From Zasmidium citrigriseum (lineage: Eukaryota; Ascomycota; Dothideomycetes; Mycosphaerellales; Mycosphaerellaceae), in contig NHNW01000009.1 in assembly GCA_002786025.1 (NCBI GenBank), positions 378,376-442,375 on the forward strand: a DNA stretch of 64,000 nucleotides, written 5' to 3'. Below, piece by piece: positions 19,732 through 30,185 of this stretch (position 1 is its first letter; every line of letters starts with the position of its first letter). Below the pieces are notes generated by a model, which ran no database searches, was not told the origin of the DNA, and was given only the letters and a program-made list of their open reading frames with translations. Made by a program: the position numbers and the translations under genes.

Positions 19732-20265
19732 ATGAACACGAGCGATTAAGACTTGGATATTATTTCTTACGGAAAGGCGCACTTCAGGCGTGAAAAAGAG
19801 AGGAACAGGGTTTCCAAAAAGCGATGGGAAGTTCAACACAGCGAGGAGAAAAGGTCAGCACTGAGAAGGAATAGATTTAAAATCTACAGTAAAAGCGAAA
19901 AGCCAAAAGTCATTTCGGCATGTGAAAGTGTCTTCTCTATTTGTATACTGCACATATCCATTTCAATCCAATAAATGAATGATACACGCACCTCGTTCGC
20001 GTTCACGGGCGTAGTCGCGTGAGGCGAGTCAAGCCGAGGTCCCGACAGCTCCACTTCAACTCCTCTACTTCCTCAATGTCATCAAACACAAGACCATTAA
20101 CGGCAAGGACATCATCCGTTGTACAAAGACCAGGACCATCATAACAATTCGAATGGCTCAGCTGAACATGTGAAATCTTGAACTTCCATCAAGGCCTCGC
20201 TCCCTCCAAATCTCAATCGCGACTTCCCGCACCAATTCATCAACAACTCCATCCAAAATATCAAA
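19732..20265. other. intergenic
   Basis: AT-richer 3' flank of the PGDH gene followed by the presumed promoter of the acyl-CoA dehydrogenase gene. No gene supported. Confidence 0.4.
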
Positions 20266-21674
20266 ATGCCATCCGAAAAGAAAGACACCTTCGGCAACCT
20301 CGCCCCCTGGTCCGAACCCGCCTGGTCCCACGGAATCCCCTCCCCGTACTACAAAACCTCCCACAAAACCTACCGCAACGCCCTCCGCTCCTACATCGAC
20401 AAAAACATCCTCCCCTACGCCCTCGACTGGGAAGAAGCCGGGGGCGCCCCCAAAGAAGCTCAAATCGCCTGGGCGAAATCTGGATTCTCCTTCTCAGACG
20501 TCCCCATTCAATACCGCCCAAGAGACATCCCTTACCCGGCAGGAATTCCCGTGGACGAGCTAGACGCCTTCCATCTCTTGGTGAGCACCGATGAGACGAG
20601 TCGAGTCGAGGGCGGCGTGACTTCGAGTCTAGGGGGAGGGAGTGTAATTGGTATCCCACCGGTGATCCACCATGGGACTGAGGAGCAGAAGCAAAAATGG
20701 CTGCCGGGACTGTTTTCCTGGGAAACATCCTTCTGTCTCGGAATAACCGAACCCAGCGGCGGCTCCGACGTAGCAAACCTCCAAACCACCGCCACCAAAA
20801 CCCCCGACGGGAAATTCTACATCGTCAACGGCTGGAAGAAATGGATCACCGGCGCTCCATGGGCAACACACATGACAACCGCAGTAAGAACCGGCGGGCC
20901 CGGGATGGGAGGGATCTCGGTGCTGGTGATTCCCATGAACTCAAAGGGGCTGACGTGGAGGAGGATCCCGAATAGTGGGCAGAAAGCCGGCGGGGCGAGT
21001 CTGGTCGAGTTGGATGAGGTGCGGGTGCCGGTGGAGAATTTGTTGGGGAGGGAGAATGAGGGTTTCAAGGTGATCATGGTGAATTTCAATCGCGAGAGGT
21101 ATATTATGGCCGTGGGGTGTAATCGGAAAGCGAGTGAGTATTTTCCTTCATCCTCCAGCAGAGGCCGACGACTGATATGATATAGGGACGTGCCTCTCCA
21201 CAGCCTTCACCTACGCCAACAAACGCGAAACATTTGGCAAGCCCCTCATCGCCAACCAAATCATCGCCGCCAAATTCTCCACCATGGCGCGCTACATCGA
21301 ATCCCACTGGGCCTGGCTCGAGCAAATCGCCTACGCAGTACAGCAATCACCTCTCGGCTGGCAGGAGCCCGACGTTGCGGGACGTATTGCTCTGGCCAAA
21401 GTTCAGGGTGGTAGAATCCAGGAGATGGCAAACCGAGAAGCTCAGCAGGTACTTGGCGGAGCGGGATATCAAAAGGGAGGACCTGGGGCTGTGGTGGAGC
21501 AGATGAGTAGGGATTTGAGGTGAGTTGACTGAACGAAACATTTGGATTTGAGGTTTTGCTAATTATTGTGTCCACAGGATGATGGTCGTCGGCGGTGGTT
21601 CAGAAGAGATCATTTCTGACCTAGCAGTAAGGCAAGAAACCATCCTTGCAAAGAGACGAGGATGGAAATTGTAG
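20266..21674 (+). CDS. acyl-CoA dehydrogenase family protein
   Basis: The model has three exons (20266-21133, 21186-21519, 21578-21674), 432 residues; introns are 52 and 58 nt, both GT-AG. Family members oxidise acyl-CoA esters with FAD, passing electrons to ETF. Visible motifs are CLGITEPSGGSDVANLQTTA (flavin and substrate loop), YIVNGWKKWITGAPWATHM, ENEGFKVIMVNFNRERY and, in exon 2, REAQQVLGGAGYQKGG, the C-terminal helix of the fold. The last exon has VVGGGSEEI where many family members have YEGTSEI, so the common catalytic Glu of medium-chain enzymes is absent at that position and the catalytic base may lie elsewhere. No presequence or peroxisomal SKL is seen (C-terminus is KL). Substrate unknown. 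Confidence 0.85.
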
Positions 21675-22211
21675 CGACAATGACCTACGCTCGCATATTG
21701 CACACTACACCCCCTCAAACAATCTGCCGAATCTCCTCGTTCTCGCATTCCCAAACACCGAAACAGCTTCTCTTCCCCCGCTTCGCACAAATCACTCCGT
21801 CGGTGATATAGTCTCACATAAACTTGCCACGCGGAGGCAGCCTTGTGCCGACTCTGCACACGTCAATTGCTCCTCACGACGAACGAAGGTCGTCAATTGC
21901 CACCCAAAAGAGAAACCACGGCGCCAGTCTAACCTCTTCGAGCTCGCAACATGTGAAGCGGAGACGGCCCTCGCATTCGTTCCGCGCGCCGATCCTGCCA
22001 TCTCGACCTCACACCAGCTGTCCACGTCGTCATTAAAATAGCGAGCCATCCAATCCCACCATCACACATCCTACTTCCTGCTGGAGAACACGCATACGGC
22101 CTTCAGCCTTACGGACGCCAAGGAAGCCAATCTGTCAACTTCACCTCATACAAATCCCGCCACGCCTCCCATCTCACCTCATGAGACGATAACCAAACCA
22201 CCACCTTCAAA
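21675..22211. other. intergenic, P450 promoter region
   Basis: No supported gene. The last 200 bases before the P450 start are C-rich with few G, as is common in fungal promoters. Confidence 0.4.
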
Positions 22212-23906
22212 ATGGGCCGCTTCCTCCAAATCCTCGCCCTCTCCTACATCGAATCCGTGCTCCTGTCCCGCTACCAACCCTCCTACATCCTCATCGGCAC
22301 AATAACAACCTCCATCCTCCTCTTCCTCACCCAATGGACCCTCTACCTAGGCTACCGCATAATCCTCTACCCCCGGTACTTCAGTCCCCTCCGTCACCTC
22401 CCCGAAGCCCCAGATGCAGACTTCTTCTTGGGCCAAACCAAACGCGTGATCCGCGAAGCCAGCGGTGTGCCCATGCGAGAATGGGTGGAGAATGTCCCCA
22501 ATAACGGGCTCATCCGCTACTCCATGTGGTTCCAGGAGCGATTGCTCGTCACGACTCCAGCGGCCCTTAGTGAGGTCCTGGTGACCAAGAACTATGATTT
22601 CATCAAACCGCCGCAAGTCCGCAATGGTCTCGGCCGCATCCTTGGGATAGGAATTCTGTTGGCTGAGGGCGAGGAACATAAGACTCAAAGGAAGAATCTC
22701 ATGCCGGCGTTCGCTTTTCGTCATGTCAAGAATATTTACCCGACTTTCTGGAGCAAAGGAAAGGAACTTATTGAATGTCTGTCCACCGCATCCAAGACTT
22801 CAGAGTCGCCAAGCGAACACCACATCTCTGACACAGACAACCACACCGCAACCACCAAACACGAACCGGGAGCGATAGACGTAGGAAACTGGTCCTCGCG
22901 GGCCACGCTAGACATAATCGGCCTCAGTGGAATGGACCAAGACTTCGACTCCCTGCACGACCCAACAAACAAACTCAGTAAAACGTACCAAGACGTCTTC
23001 AACCCCGGCCCCACAGGCCGACTCCTGCAACTCGCAGGCCTGTTCATTCCATTCTGGATTCTGCGGCGGTTGCCTCTGAAACGGAATCATGAGATCAACG
23101 GCGCAGCAGAGTACATCAAACAAGTCTGTCGGGACATGATCCACAAAAAACAAGCCGCCCTCGACGCCAACCCAGCAGAAAAAGAACAACCAGGAACAGA
23201 CATCCTCTCCATCGCCCTCGCATCCGGAGCCTTCGCGCCAGAAGACCTTGTAAACCAAATGATGACCTTCCTCGTCGCCGGCCACGAAACAACCGCCACA
23301 GCCATGATCTGGGCCCTCTACACCCTCTGCAAAAACCCCGCCATGCAAACGAAACTCCGGGAAGAGATCCGCAAAACAATCCCCTCCCCTGACTCCGACA
23401 CGCCCATCACGGCCTCAGCCATAGACGACTGCCACTACCTCCAAGCCACCGTCTCCGAAATCCTCCGCCTCTGGTCCCCCGTCGCCCTAACCCTGCGCAT
23501 CGCCGAAAAAGACACCTCAATCGCCGGCGAAGCCATCCCAAAGGGAACAATGATAATCCTCTCCCCCTGGGCAATCAACACATCCAAACACCTCTGGGGC
23601 GAGGATGCAATGGAGTTCAAGCCCGAGAGATGGTTGAATCCCGATGGGAAAGCAAACGCCAAGGGGAGCGCGGAGAGTAATTACTCTTTCCTGACGTTTT
23701 TGCATGGGCCGAGGAGTTGTATTGGACAGAGGTTTGCGGTCGCGGAGTTTGCGTGTTTGTTGGCGTGTTGGGTGGGGAGGTTTGAGACGCGGTTTGAGGA
23801 AGGGAGTGTGCTGGCTAAAGAGGGCATGCCGGAGATTAAGGGGGGTGTAACATCAAAGCCCAAGGGTGGGCTATGGTGTAAATTGGAGGAGGTGCCGGGA
23901 TGGTAG
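22212..23906 (+). CDS. cytochrome P450 monooxygenase
   Basis: The product has 564 residues and no intron. An N-terminal hydrophobic segment (about residues 20-45) anchors it in the ER membrane. The I-helix motif AGHETT lies at about 355-360 (oxygen activation), the K-helix EILR at about 416-419, a PERW-like segment near 475, and the heme loop FLHGPRSCIG with the cysteine ligand at residue 503. All hallmark residues are present, so it is likely functional with an NADPH-P450 reductase. I cannot name a CYP family or substrate. It is not in a recognisable biosynthetic cluster: the upstream neighbour is an acyl-CoA dehydrogenase and the downstream neighbour a convergent GH16 gene. Its last codons are duplicated in decayed form 1 kb downstream. 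Confidence 0.92.
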   Translation: MGRFLQILALSYIESVLLSRYQPSYILIGTITTSILLFLTQWTLYLGYRIILYPRYFSPLRHLPEAPDADFFLGQTKRVIREASGVPMREWVENVPNNGLIRYSMWFQERLLVTTPAALSEVLVTKNYDFIKPPQVRNGLGRILGIGILLAEGEEHKTQRKNLMPAFAFRHVKNIYPTFWSKGKELIECLSTASKTSESPSEHHISDTDNHTATTKHEPGAIDVGNWSSRATLDIIGLSGMDQDFDSLHDPTNKLSKTYQDVFNPGPTGRLLQLAGLFIPFWILRRLPLKRNHEINGAAEYIKQVCRDMIHKKQAALDANPAEKEQPGTDILSIALASGAFAPEDLVNQMMTFLVAGHETTATAMIWALYTLCKNPAMQTKLREEIRKTIPSPDSDTPITASAIDDCHYLQATVSEILRLWSPVALTLRIAEKDTSIAGEAIPKGTMIILSPWAINTSKHLWGEDAMEFKPERWLNPDGKANAKGSAESNYSFLTFLHGPRSCIGQRFAVAEFACLLACWVGRFETRFEEGSVLAKEGMPEIKGGVTSKPKGGLWCKLEEVPGW

Positions 23907-25645
23907 ATGCAGCAATCCCCAGCTTTCTCAACGAGGGTCAAGAGCGTAACGAGCCTTCCGATGGCTTGAAGTCGCTTGCTCTCGGAGAGAGAGAGGCTTC
24001 CAGCTTGAGCGGAAGAGAGACCTCGGAGGATGCGATGATGATAAGATGAAGAGACTAGACACACCAGCGTGGACCCAGCACACAAAGCAAGAGAGACAGC
24101 AATGACAGAACAACTTTCTCAATTCCTCTCATCCCTCTACCATCGGTGTTCCGGCCGAACTGAAGATGCCTCTAGCGATCTCCGGCTTTCTCGACAAGGC
24201 TCAGGGGTGCGACAAGCCCTTCAATGGCTTAGTGTCAATCGCTTTTATCGAGAGAGCAAAGCTAGTTTGAGCGGAAGAGAGAACTTTGAGGATACAATGA
24301 CGATCAGACGAAGAGAATAGACATGCCAGCGTGGAATCAGCACATCGAGAGAGACACAGCAATGCCAGAACGACTTTTCCCGATTCCTGTTACCCATTTT
24401 GCGGCTACCTTCCTTCTTCCGATCACAGCTCTCTCCCCGAAAGCACGCGACCCCGAGCCATCGGATGGCCTAACACACTCTCAGCCCTCCTCGAGAAAGT
24501 TGGGGAGGGGATAGCTTCCACTTTGACCAGATCACCAGGGGTAGACGGAGGACATGGCAGCGTGGAACCAGCGCATACTGGCAATCTCCAGATACTAGCA
24601 GGTTTGTTGAAGCTGCTTCTGTGGGCAATGATGCCTTGGCAGTGCTACGTTTCTTGGGGATCACGAAGAGAGAGACACACGACAAGGACAGAACAGAATT
24701 CTTTCCCGTCTTCTTCCTACCTTCTGTCTTCCGCTCAAACCAGTAGCCCTGCTCTCTCTCCAGAAAAGCAAGTCAGACCAAGCTTCTGACGAGCTTATTG
24801 CAACCTCAAACCTTTGCAACAAAGTCGGAGAGACCGGGCATACCGGAGATCAAGAGCGGTGTGACATCGAAGCCCAAGGGTGGGTGGGCTGTGGTGTAAG
24901 TTGGACGAGGTGTGCCTGTGTGGGAGAAGATGATATGATGAGCCGCGATGATGAGATGAGAAGGTCGAAGTGGAAGATACCTCTAGCAATCTCCAACTTT
25001 CTTAAGCAGGGCTAAGAGTGCAACGAGCCCTCTGATAGCTTAGAGTGGCGTGCTCTCCGGGGAGAGAGCTACTTTCCCAGTCTGAGCGGGATGGTAGAAG
25101 ATGTTGTAATAAGCTGCGATGACGATGTTGCTACCCATGCCCTTGGTGTTCCGTTTGATGTGGAAGATACCTCTAGCAATCCCCAACGTTCTCGACAAGG
25201 CTGAAGGGTGCAACGAGCTCTTCGATAGCTTATAGTCCCTTGCTCTCGCGGGGAGAGCGCCACTTTTCCAGTGTAAGCGGCGTAGTAGAAGATGATAGGA
25301 TGAGCTGCGATGATGAGATGAGCAACAAAGCCTATGTTCCGGTCACTGTGGAATATGCGAGGCCTCTAGCAATCCCCAACGTTCTCGACGAGGGTTCAGA
25401 GTGCAACGAGCCCTTCGATAGCTTACAGTCGTGTGCTCTCGTGGAGAGAGAGCTCATCTAAACAAGGAGGGTAGACATGCCAACGTGGAACTAGGACAGA
25501 ATGAAAGAGATACAGCAATGACAGAACGACTTTTCTCAATTCCCGTCGCCTATGGATCTCCCGAAACTAGCTCTCTCCGAGCGAGCATGTCTCTCATAGG
25601 TCATCAACAGCCTGCTGGACTGCTCAGTCATCGCCGGAAACTTGG
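23907..25645. repeat. array of degenerate direct and inverted repeats
   Basis: A unit of roughly 110-230 bases recurs. Its core reads GCAATCCCCAAC-TTCTCGAC, then an AACGAGCC block, then CTCTCGGAGAGAG and an AGCGG block, ending near GACAGAACGACTTTTC. Plus-orientation copies start near 23908, 24168, 24986, 25170 and 25365. Inverted or partial copies lie near 24430-24515, 24728-24830 and 25540-25645. By eye, copies share about 65-80 percent identity with many transitions. No transposase frame or clear terminal repeats are visible. Small ORFs in the array are shadows. The array occupies the whole interval between two convergent genes. Confidence 0.75.
24834..24925 (+). pseudogene. decayed copy of the P450 3' coding end
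   Basis: This stretch matches the last 80 or so bases of the P450 gene (23821-23906), including the GGTGT-ACATC-AAGCCCAAGGGTGGG block and the TGGTGTAA-TTGGA block, at about 75-80 percent identity, with a four-base insertion that breaks the frame. The flanking repeat unit follows it as it follows the intact gene, so gene end and downstream flank were copied together. Confidence 0.65.
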
Positions 25646-26954
25646 GGATAGAGCTGGAGGTGGCGTCGTTGAAGTGCTCGTAGTCGACGACGTGCTCGTG
25701 GTCGTGAGTGAGGCTGGCGGGGAAAGGCTCGTCGAGTGAGTCGTAGGCTGGCCCTCTGCTGGACCAGAAGTAGCAGAGCCAGTACTCGCTACGGGCAGAA
25801 CCGAGGACAGAACGCTGCTCGCAGGCGGCGGCGTTCCTGGTGTAGTGGTATAGACGTGGACGTAGTTGACTCCAAAGTACGAGTCGACGAAGGCATCCGG
25901 GTTATTAGCAACGTACATGTTGCAAGAAGTCCAGTTATTGCTGGGGACGAGAAGAGGACAGTCGCCTGAATTGCCGTAGGTAGGGCCAGCCCACAAGCCG
26001 CAGAAATCGATATTGAAGATCAAGGTACCGTTGCGGAAGTAGGCATCGATGTCGCAGCTGCCCTCGAAATTCGCCTCTGGTAGGCCAAACTTGGACGGAT
26101 CTGGGTGAGCGCTCGTAATGGCAGGTGGAATGTGGCCACGGGGGAAGTACCACACTCGGATCGCCACTTCTGTCCACTCCATGACATAGACACCACCACC
26201 AGCGGCGTTAAAGTCGGTGCCTACGGTGTTGCGCTTGTTTGTGGAGACAGAGCATCCAAGACTGCCGTCACCTGCACCGCAGTCATTTGTCTCCAATGTG
26301 CCTGCTCTGAGGTCAGCATGTACAGCTTCACGCTTGAGAATGTTCACGAACCTGATTGTCCCGAGCCAGCAATAGTGCAACCCGGCTTCGTATGCAAAGT
26401 CATGAGGTTGTCACGGGCGACGTTTGGAAACTCAGCAATGTCGATCTCTCCTGAAGGCTCATCAGCTTCTATGCCACCGTCTCCGCACCCAGTCGACGAG
26501 CAGATGCTCAATCCACCGGAGATAGACATCCGACAATGAAAGACATACCATACTCCGGCCAAGGCAACGGACCACCTCCCAGAATCCAAATCGCAGGCCA
26601 ACTACCGCAAACAGTAGCAGGCATATGGTCCAAGTCGACGATAAAAAGCCCATGAGTCCACTGCTGCAGAGATTCCAACCGAATACTCGCACGTCCCAGA
26701 TTGGCGTTGCCATCGCAGTAGCCAACGTGATCGGCGCCGAAGGTAGCTGGTCCGGCATCGCTGGAGTTGATCATGCCCATGGATTGTGCATAGCCGCGGT
26801 CGACGTAGTGGACGAAGCCCAGGCTGGGGTCCCAAGAGTTGTAGAAGTTGAAGTTGTCGAAGAAGGTGGCTCCAGAGAAGTTGGATTGGAGGACGTAATC
26901 GCCGGTGCCGACGCTGGCGAAGGCCAGGAGGGAAAGGAGGGCCAGGATGATCAT
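25628..26954 (-). CDS. secreted glycoside hydrolase family 16 endo-1,3(4)-beta-glucanase-like
   Basis: The model has three exons (26549-26954, 26352-26450, 25628-26301), 392 residues; introns are 98 and 50 nt. A signal peptide (MIILALLSLLAFASVGTG) precedes the GH16 jelly roll. The catalytic signature GEIDIAE is formed across intron 1, giving Glu137 as nucleophile, Asp139 and Glu142 as acid/base. WPAIWILG and MTLHTKPGC flank it, as in fungal enzymes acting on cell-wall beta-1,3/1,4-glucans. The C-terminus is a Ser/Thr/Pro-rich linker which in many relatives leads to a GPI signal or other module. Here it ends abruptly, and the last few codons and stop lie in an inverted copy of the neighbouring repeat, so the tail may be truncated. 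Confidence 0.85.
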
Positions 26955-27552
26955 GGTGGGAGTGGGTGGGTGTTCTCCGTAATGACAGTGGGCGCGAGCC
27001 AACGAATGGGTGGATGGAGGTCTTGAAGGTTTTGAGACTCGGCGAGATAGCTTGAGAGGTCGAAGGCCGCGTCGGAGGGTGAAAGAAGGAAAGAGCAGGA
27101 CGCGACGCCGCGGTGATGCAAACAAGCGGCATCATCAGGAAGGAGCGATCACTCCCCACGCAAATCCATCTTCAATGACGACCTTGATTCAAAGCTGATC
27201 GCATATTCATCTTCCTGTTGAATGAGAGATCGAGACGAGACATTTAAACGCCCAAGGCCAGCATCGAGATTTACGTGAAGGTCATAGCAAGGGCTCTGAT
27301 GGAATGATAAGAGAATAGGAGCGTCGACCACAGGCAGACCCAATGAGCAAAAGAGCATTTGACTTACAAGCAACGTGAGAAAGAAACAAAACTCCTCTTA
27401 TTACCTACTCGGCTCAATGCCGCGCCCTGAGAAGCCCATTGTTCACAGTTCTGATCTACATGCTCGAGCTTGCCTTCCGGGATTTCAGTGGTCTCTCCCG
27501 AAGATAGAGGAGGATCTTCCATTCAGTACGAGCTCAATTGCCGTCTCATGGT
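26955..27552. other. 5' flank of the GH16 gene and 3' flank of the glyoxalase gene
   Basis: No supported coding sequence. The part near 26955 is the GH16 promoter and leader. Confidence 0.4.
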
Positions 27553-28736
27553 CTAGTACTTGCCAGGTGCTGGCTTGTACCTACTCCAGAGTCAGCTTGA
27601 TCAATTGCATTCCAACATGGCAGTCACTTACTTCTCATTCTGGATAACCTCAATCCAGTAACCATCCGGATCAAGCACAAACGCAACATTCTTCATCCGT
27701 CCATCGGTCAACCTCTTCTTCCACTGCACACCCTTCTCCTCAAATCGCTGGCAAGCCGCATCCAAATCATCAACACTCACACAAATGTGTCCAAAGCCCT
27801 GTGGATCACTGTTTCCATCGTGATAGACCTTGCCTTCCTGCTTCTCGGTGCCGTAGTTCCATGTAAGCTCGAGGAGACCTTCACGCGCTGCTGTGGGGTT
27901 GACGCCGTTCGCCGTGGAGTCTTCGCTGGGCTTGGGACCGTAGCCGAGGAAGTAGAGGTTGAAGCCTGCGTTGGGGGATTCGTGGGTGCGGAGGTGGGTC
28001 ATGCCCATGACTTCTTGGTAGAACTTGAGGCTGACGTCTTTGTCTTTGACGCGGATCCTGCACAATTATCAGCACTCGTTCTGCCCGGTGGTCGAAGAGC
28101 TCAGACGTACATCGTATGGTTCATGTTATACGTCTCAACATCCGTCGTCGTGATATCCTCCGTCTGATCAACCGGATTCTTCGCAATGATCTCCACCCAA
28201 TACTCGTCAGGATCCAACGCAAAAGCAATGTGATGCATCCGTCCATCCTTCAACCTCTTCTGGAACTTGTACCCAGCGTCCTCCAACCTCTTACACGCCG
28301 CCTGAATATTGTCAACCGAGATACATACATGTCCAAAGCCCTTGCCGTGGTCTTTGTTGCCGTTGCAGGTCTTGTAATTGGGGTCGTTCTCGGTGCCGTA
28401 GTTGTGCGTGAGCTCGATGATGCCTTCGCGGTCGGTCCAGTGGTTGGAGTGGGAGATGGCTTTGGGTGAGTCGTAGGCGAGGAAGTAGAGGTCGAACTGA
28501 GAGGGGAGTCAGTGGTTGATGAGGAGGGAAGAGGGGAAGAGTTGCGTACCTTGTTGTCCGGGAACTCGAACTTATTGACCTGCTTCATGCCCAGGAACTC
28601 GTAGAACTTTACTGACTCCTTCGGGTCCTTGACCCTCAGCATGGTATGGTTGAACCTGTCGCCATAAGATCAGCTCTGTTGTGCTTGCAAATGCCATGTT
28701 CAGTTTCCCTCACTTGTACTTGCTCGTGTCCGTCAT
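27553..28736 (-). CDS. glo1: glyoxalase I (lactoylglutathione lyase), two-domain
   Basis: The model has five exons (28714-28736, 28550-28655, 28111-28496, 27632-28057, 27553-27580), 322 residues, close to yeast Glo1 (326). The enzyme isomerises the methylglyoxal-glutathione hemithioacetal to S-lactoylglutathione in the cytosol. Two tandem glyoxalase domains are clear: NHTMLRVKD ... GIIELTHNYGTE ... KGFGHVCISV ... YWVEII, and again MIRVKD ... GLLELTWNYGTE ... GFGHICVSV ... YWIEVI. The conserved His and Glu metal ligands are present in both halves. The last exon adds only eight residues; its 51-nt intron has a GTAAGT donor but is followed at once by an in-frame TAA if unspliced, so two nearly equal C-termini are possible. 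Confidence 0.93.
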
Positions 28737-29305
28737 CTTGGCGGCTGTTGCGTATTTGTTGGCCAATGGTTTAGAAAATTGGCTTGTGATCAAGTTGGAG
28801 CGTCTCAAAGCTGAAAGCATGAAGTCAATGTGTGCTTGTTCGCGTCAAGGGAGCTTCAAGAGGGCCAGATTTTGTTTGGCGGGCATGAGATGACGTTGAT
28901 GCGGGGCAATGGAGGAAAGGGCCCTCCAAGCGCTGAACATCTTGCCACCATGTATGACGACTCCAAATAGCAAAAGAAATAGTAAACATCGACATGTAAA
29001 CGAAGTGAATGAAGTGAAGTCAATTGCTTGGCCATTAAGGTGCTAAATGCTACAGTTTCTCCGGCCTCAGCTCCGCAGTTGAAGCTGCTGCTGGAATGAC
29101 TCCCTTGCCCTTTGCAGGAGTCTTTTGCTGTATGTAGCTTATTCATCTCATCGTAAACCATCGCTCTGCACATCGCTTCTCCGCCGTAACGCGTCGTTGT
29201 AAGACGCCGAGGAGACCCTTCCTGCGCCGGGAACGCCTTTATGCCGTGGGGATGGGTGCCGATTTGGCACAGTCTTTCATAGTTCTGCGAGTTCAAGAGC
29301 ACTTT
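28737..29305. other. intergenic
   Basis: Glyoxalase promoter region and NMNAT 3' flank. A 148-codon minus-strand frame (28856-29302) is present but shows no domain or homology and I do not support it. Confidence 0.4.
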
Positions 29306-30185
29306 TCAATCCTTGCTCGAACTCGCCACACCAGAACTCTCTCCCGCCTTCTTGTCCTTGTCGCTATTTGTGCTCGCCGCGCCATCTTCGTCATACAGGT
29401 TGTGCATCTCGATGTAGTTGACGACTTGCTCGGGCACCAGGTATCGAATAGACATGTCTCGCCTACGGAACAGCCGAATCTTGGTGGAGGATATGTCGTT
29501 CTGGACCAGCTGTTGGATGACCCAGATGTTGTCCTTCCACGCTTGAAGGGTCGAGAGTGCCTCGTCAATGTCGGTGCCGGTGCGCTATGATACGTTAGCC
29601 ACGCTCACATCCAGCGCTTCTTGCAGCGCTTACCTCAACAATGAATGCGCCGAAGTTCCGCAGAATGTAATCGATATCCTTGGCCGCCCACACGCCAGGC
29701 GTGCTCATCGTTTGAATAAGGTCGGCACCCGCGAGTAAGGCAATCCTACACTTCTTCTTTCCAACAGGTGTTTCAACTCCACCAATCACCTCGTTGATCT
29801 CGTGGTCGAAGTGATCCAGCACCTTGGCCGTTTCCAAGTACTCGGAGTGAAGTGCCTCCCATGGATCCACGCTTATCCAACTGCTCTGCTGCACGGCCAA
29901 TGTGCACATGTTTATCCTGTGCTCCGCCTTCACCAGTCCCGTCTTCTTGTAAGCATCTCCCACACAGGAGAGGTACGCTCCCACCACCTCGAACTGGGTG
30001 TTGAAGCGCGCATAATCCGCGGCCAATTCGAACATGCGCAGGTGGAGGAAGGTGATAGGAGAGAAAGATCCGCACGCAATGAGCACGAGAGGTGTGCGCT
30101 CCTTGTCCTCTATCCGGCGGCGCAGTCGGGTCGTAGGGAACTCATACTCATCAAGAGTCATGTCACCTCGAATGTCGTCGGCCAT
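29306..30185 (-). CDS. nicotinamide/nicotinate mononucleotide adenylyltransferase (NAD synthesis)
   Basis: The model has two exons (29634-30185, 29306-29584), 276 residues; the intron is 49 nt. The enzyme joins NMN or NaMN to ATP, the last common step of NAD biosynthesis. Motifs are CGSFSPITFLHLRMFE (the GSFNPIHNLHLRLFE-type ATP-binding loop, with Thr where the first conserved His is usually found), LAGADLIQTM, and in exon 2 NDISSTKIR, the second ATP-binding signature (ISSTxxR). VNYIEMHNLY closes the fold. The C-terminal 25 residues are charged and disordered. The His-to-Thr change in the first motif is seen directly and may be a normal variant of the fungal subgroup. Confidence 0.9.

Noticed and set aside
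23907..25627. CRISPR-like array
   Set aside because: Units are long, degenerate and in both orientations, in a eukaryotic genome; no regular short repeat/spacer pattern.
28856..29302. 148-codon minus-strand frame between the glyoxalase and NMNAT genes
   Set aside because: No motif or signal peptide and it falls in flanking sequence of both genes.
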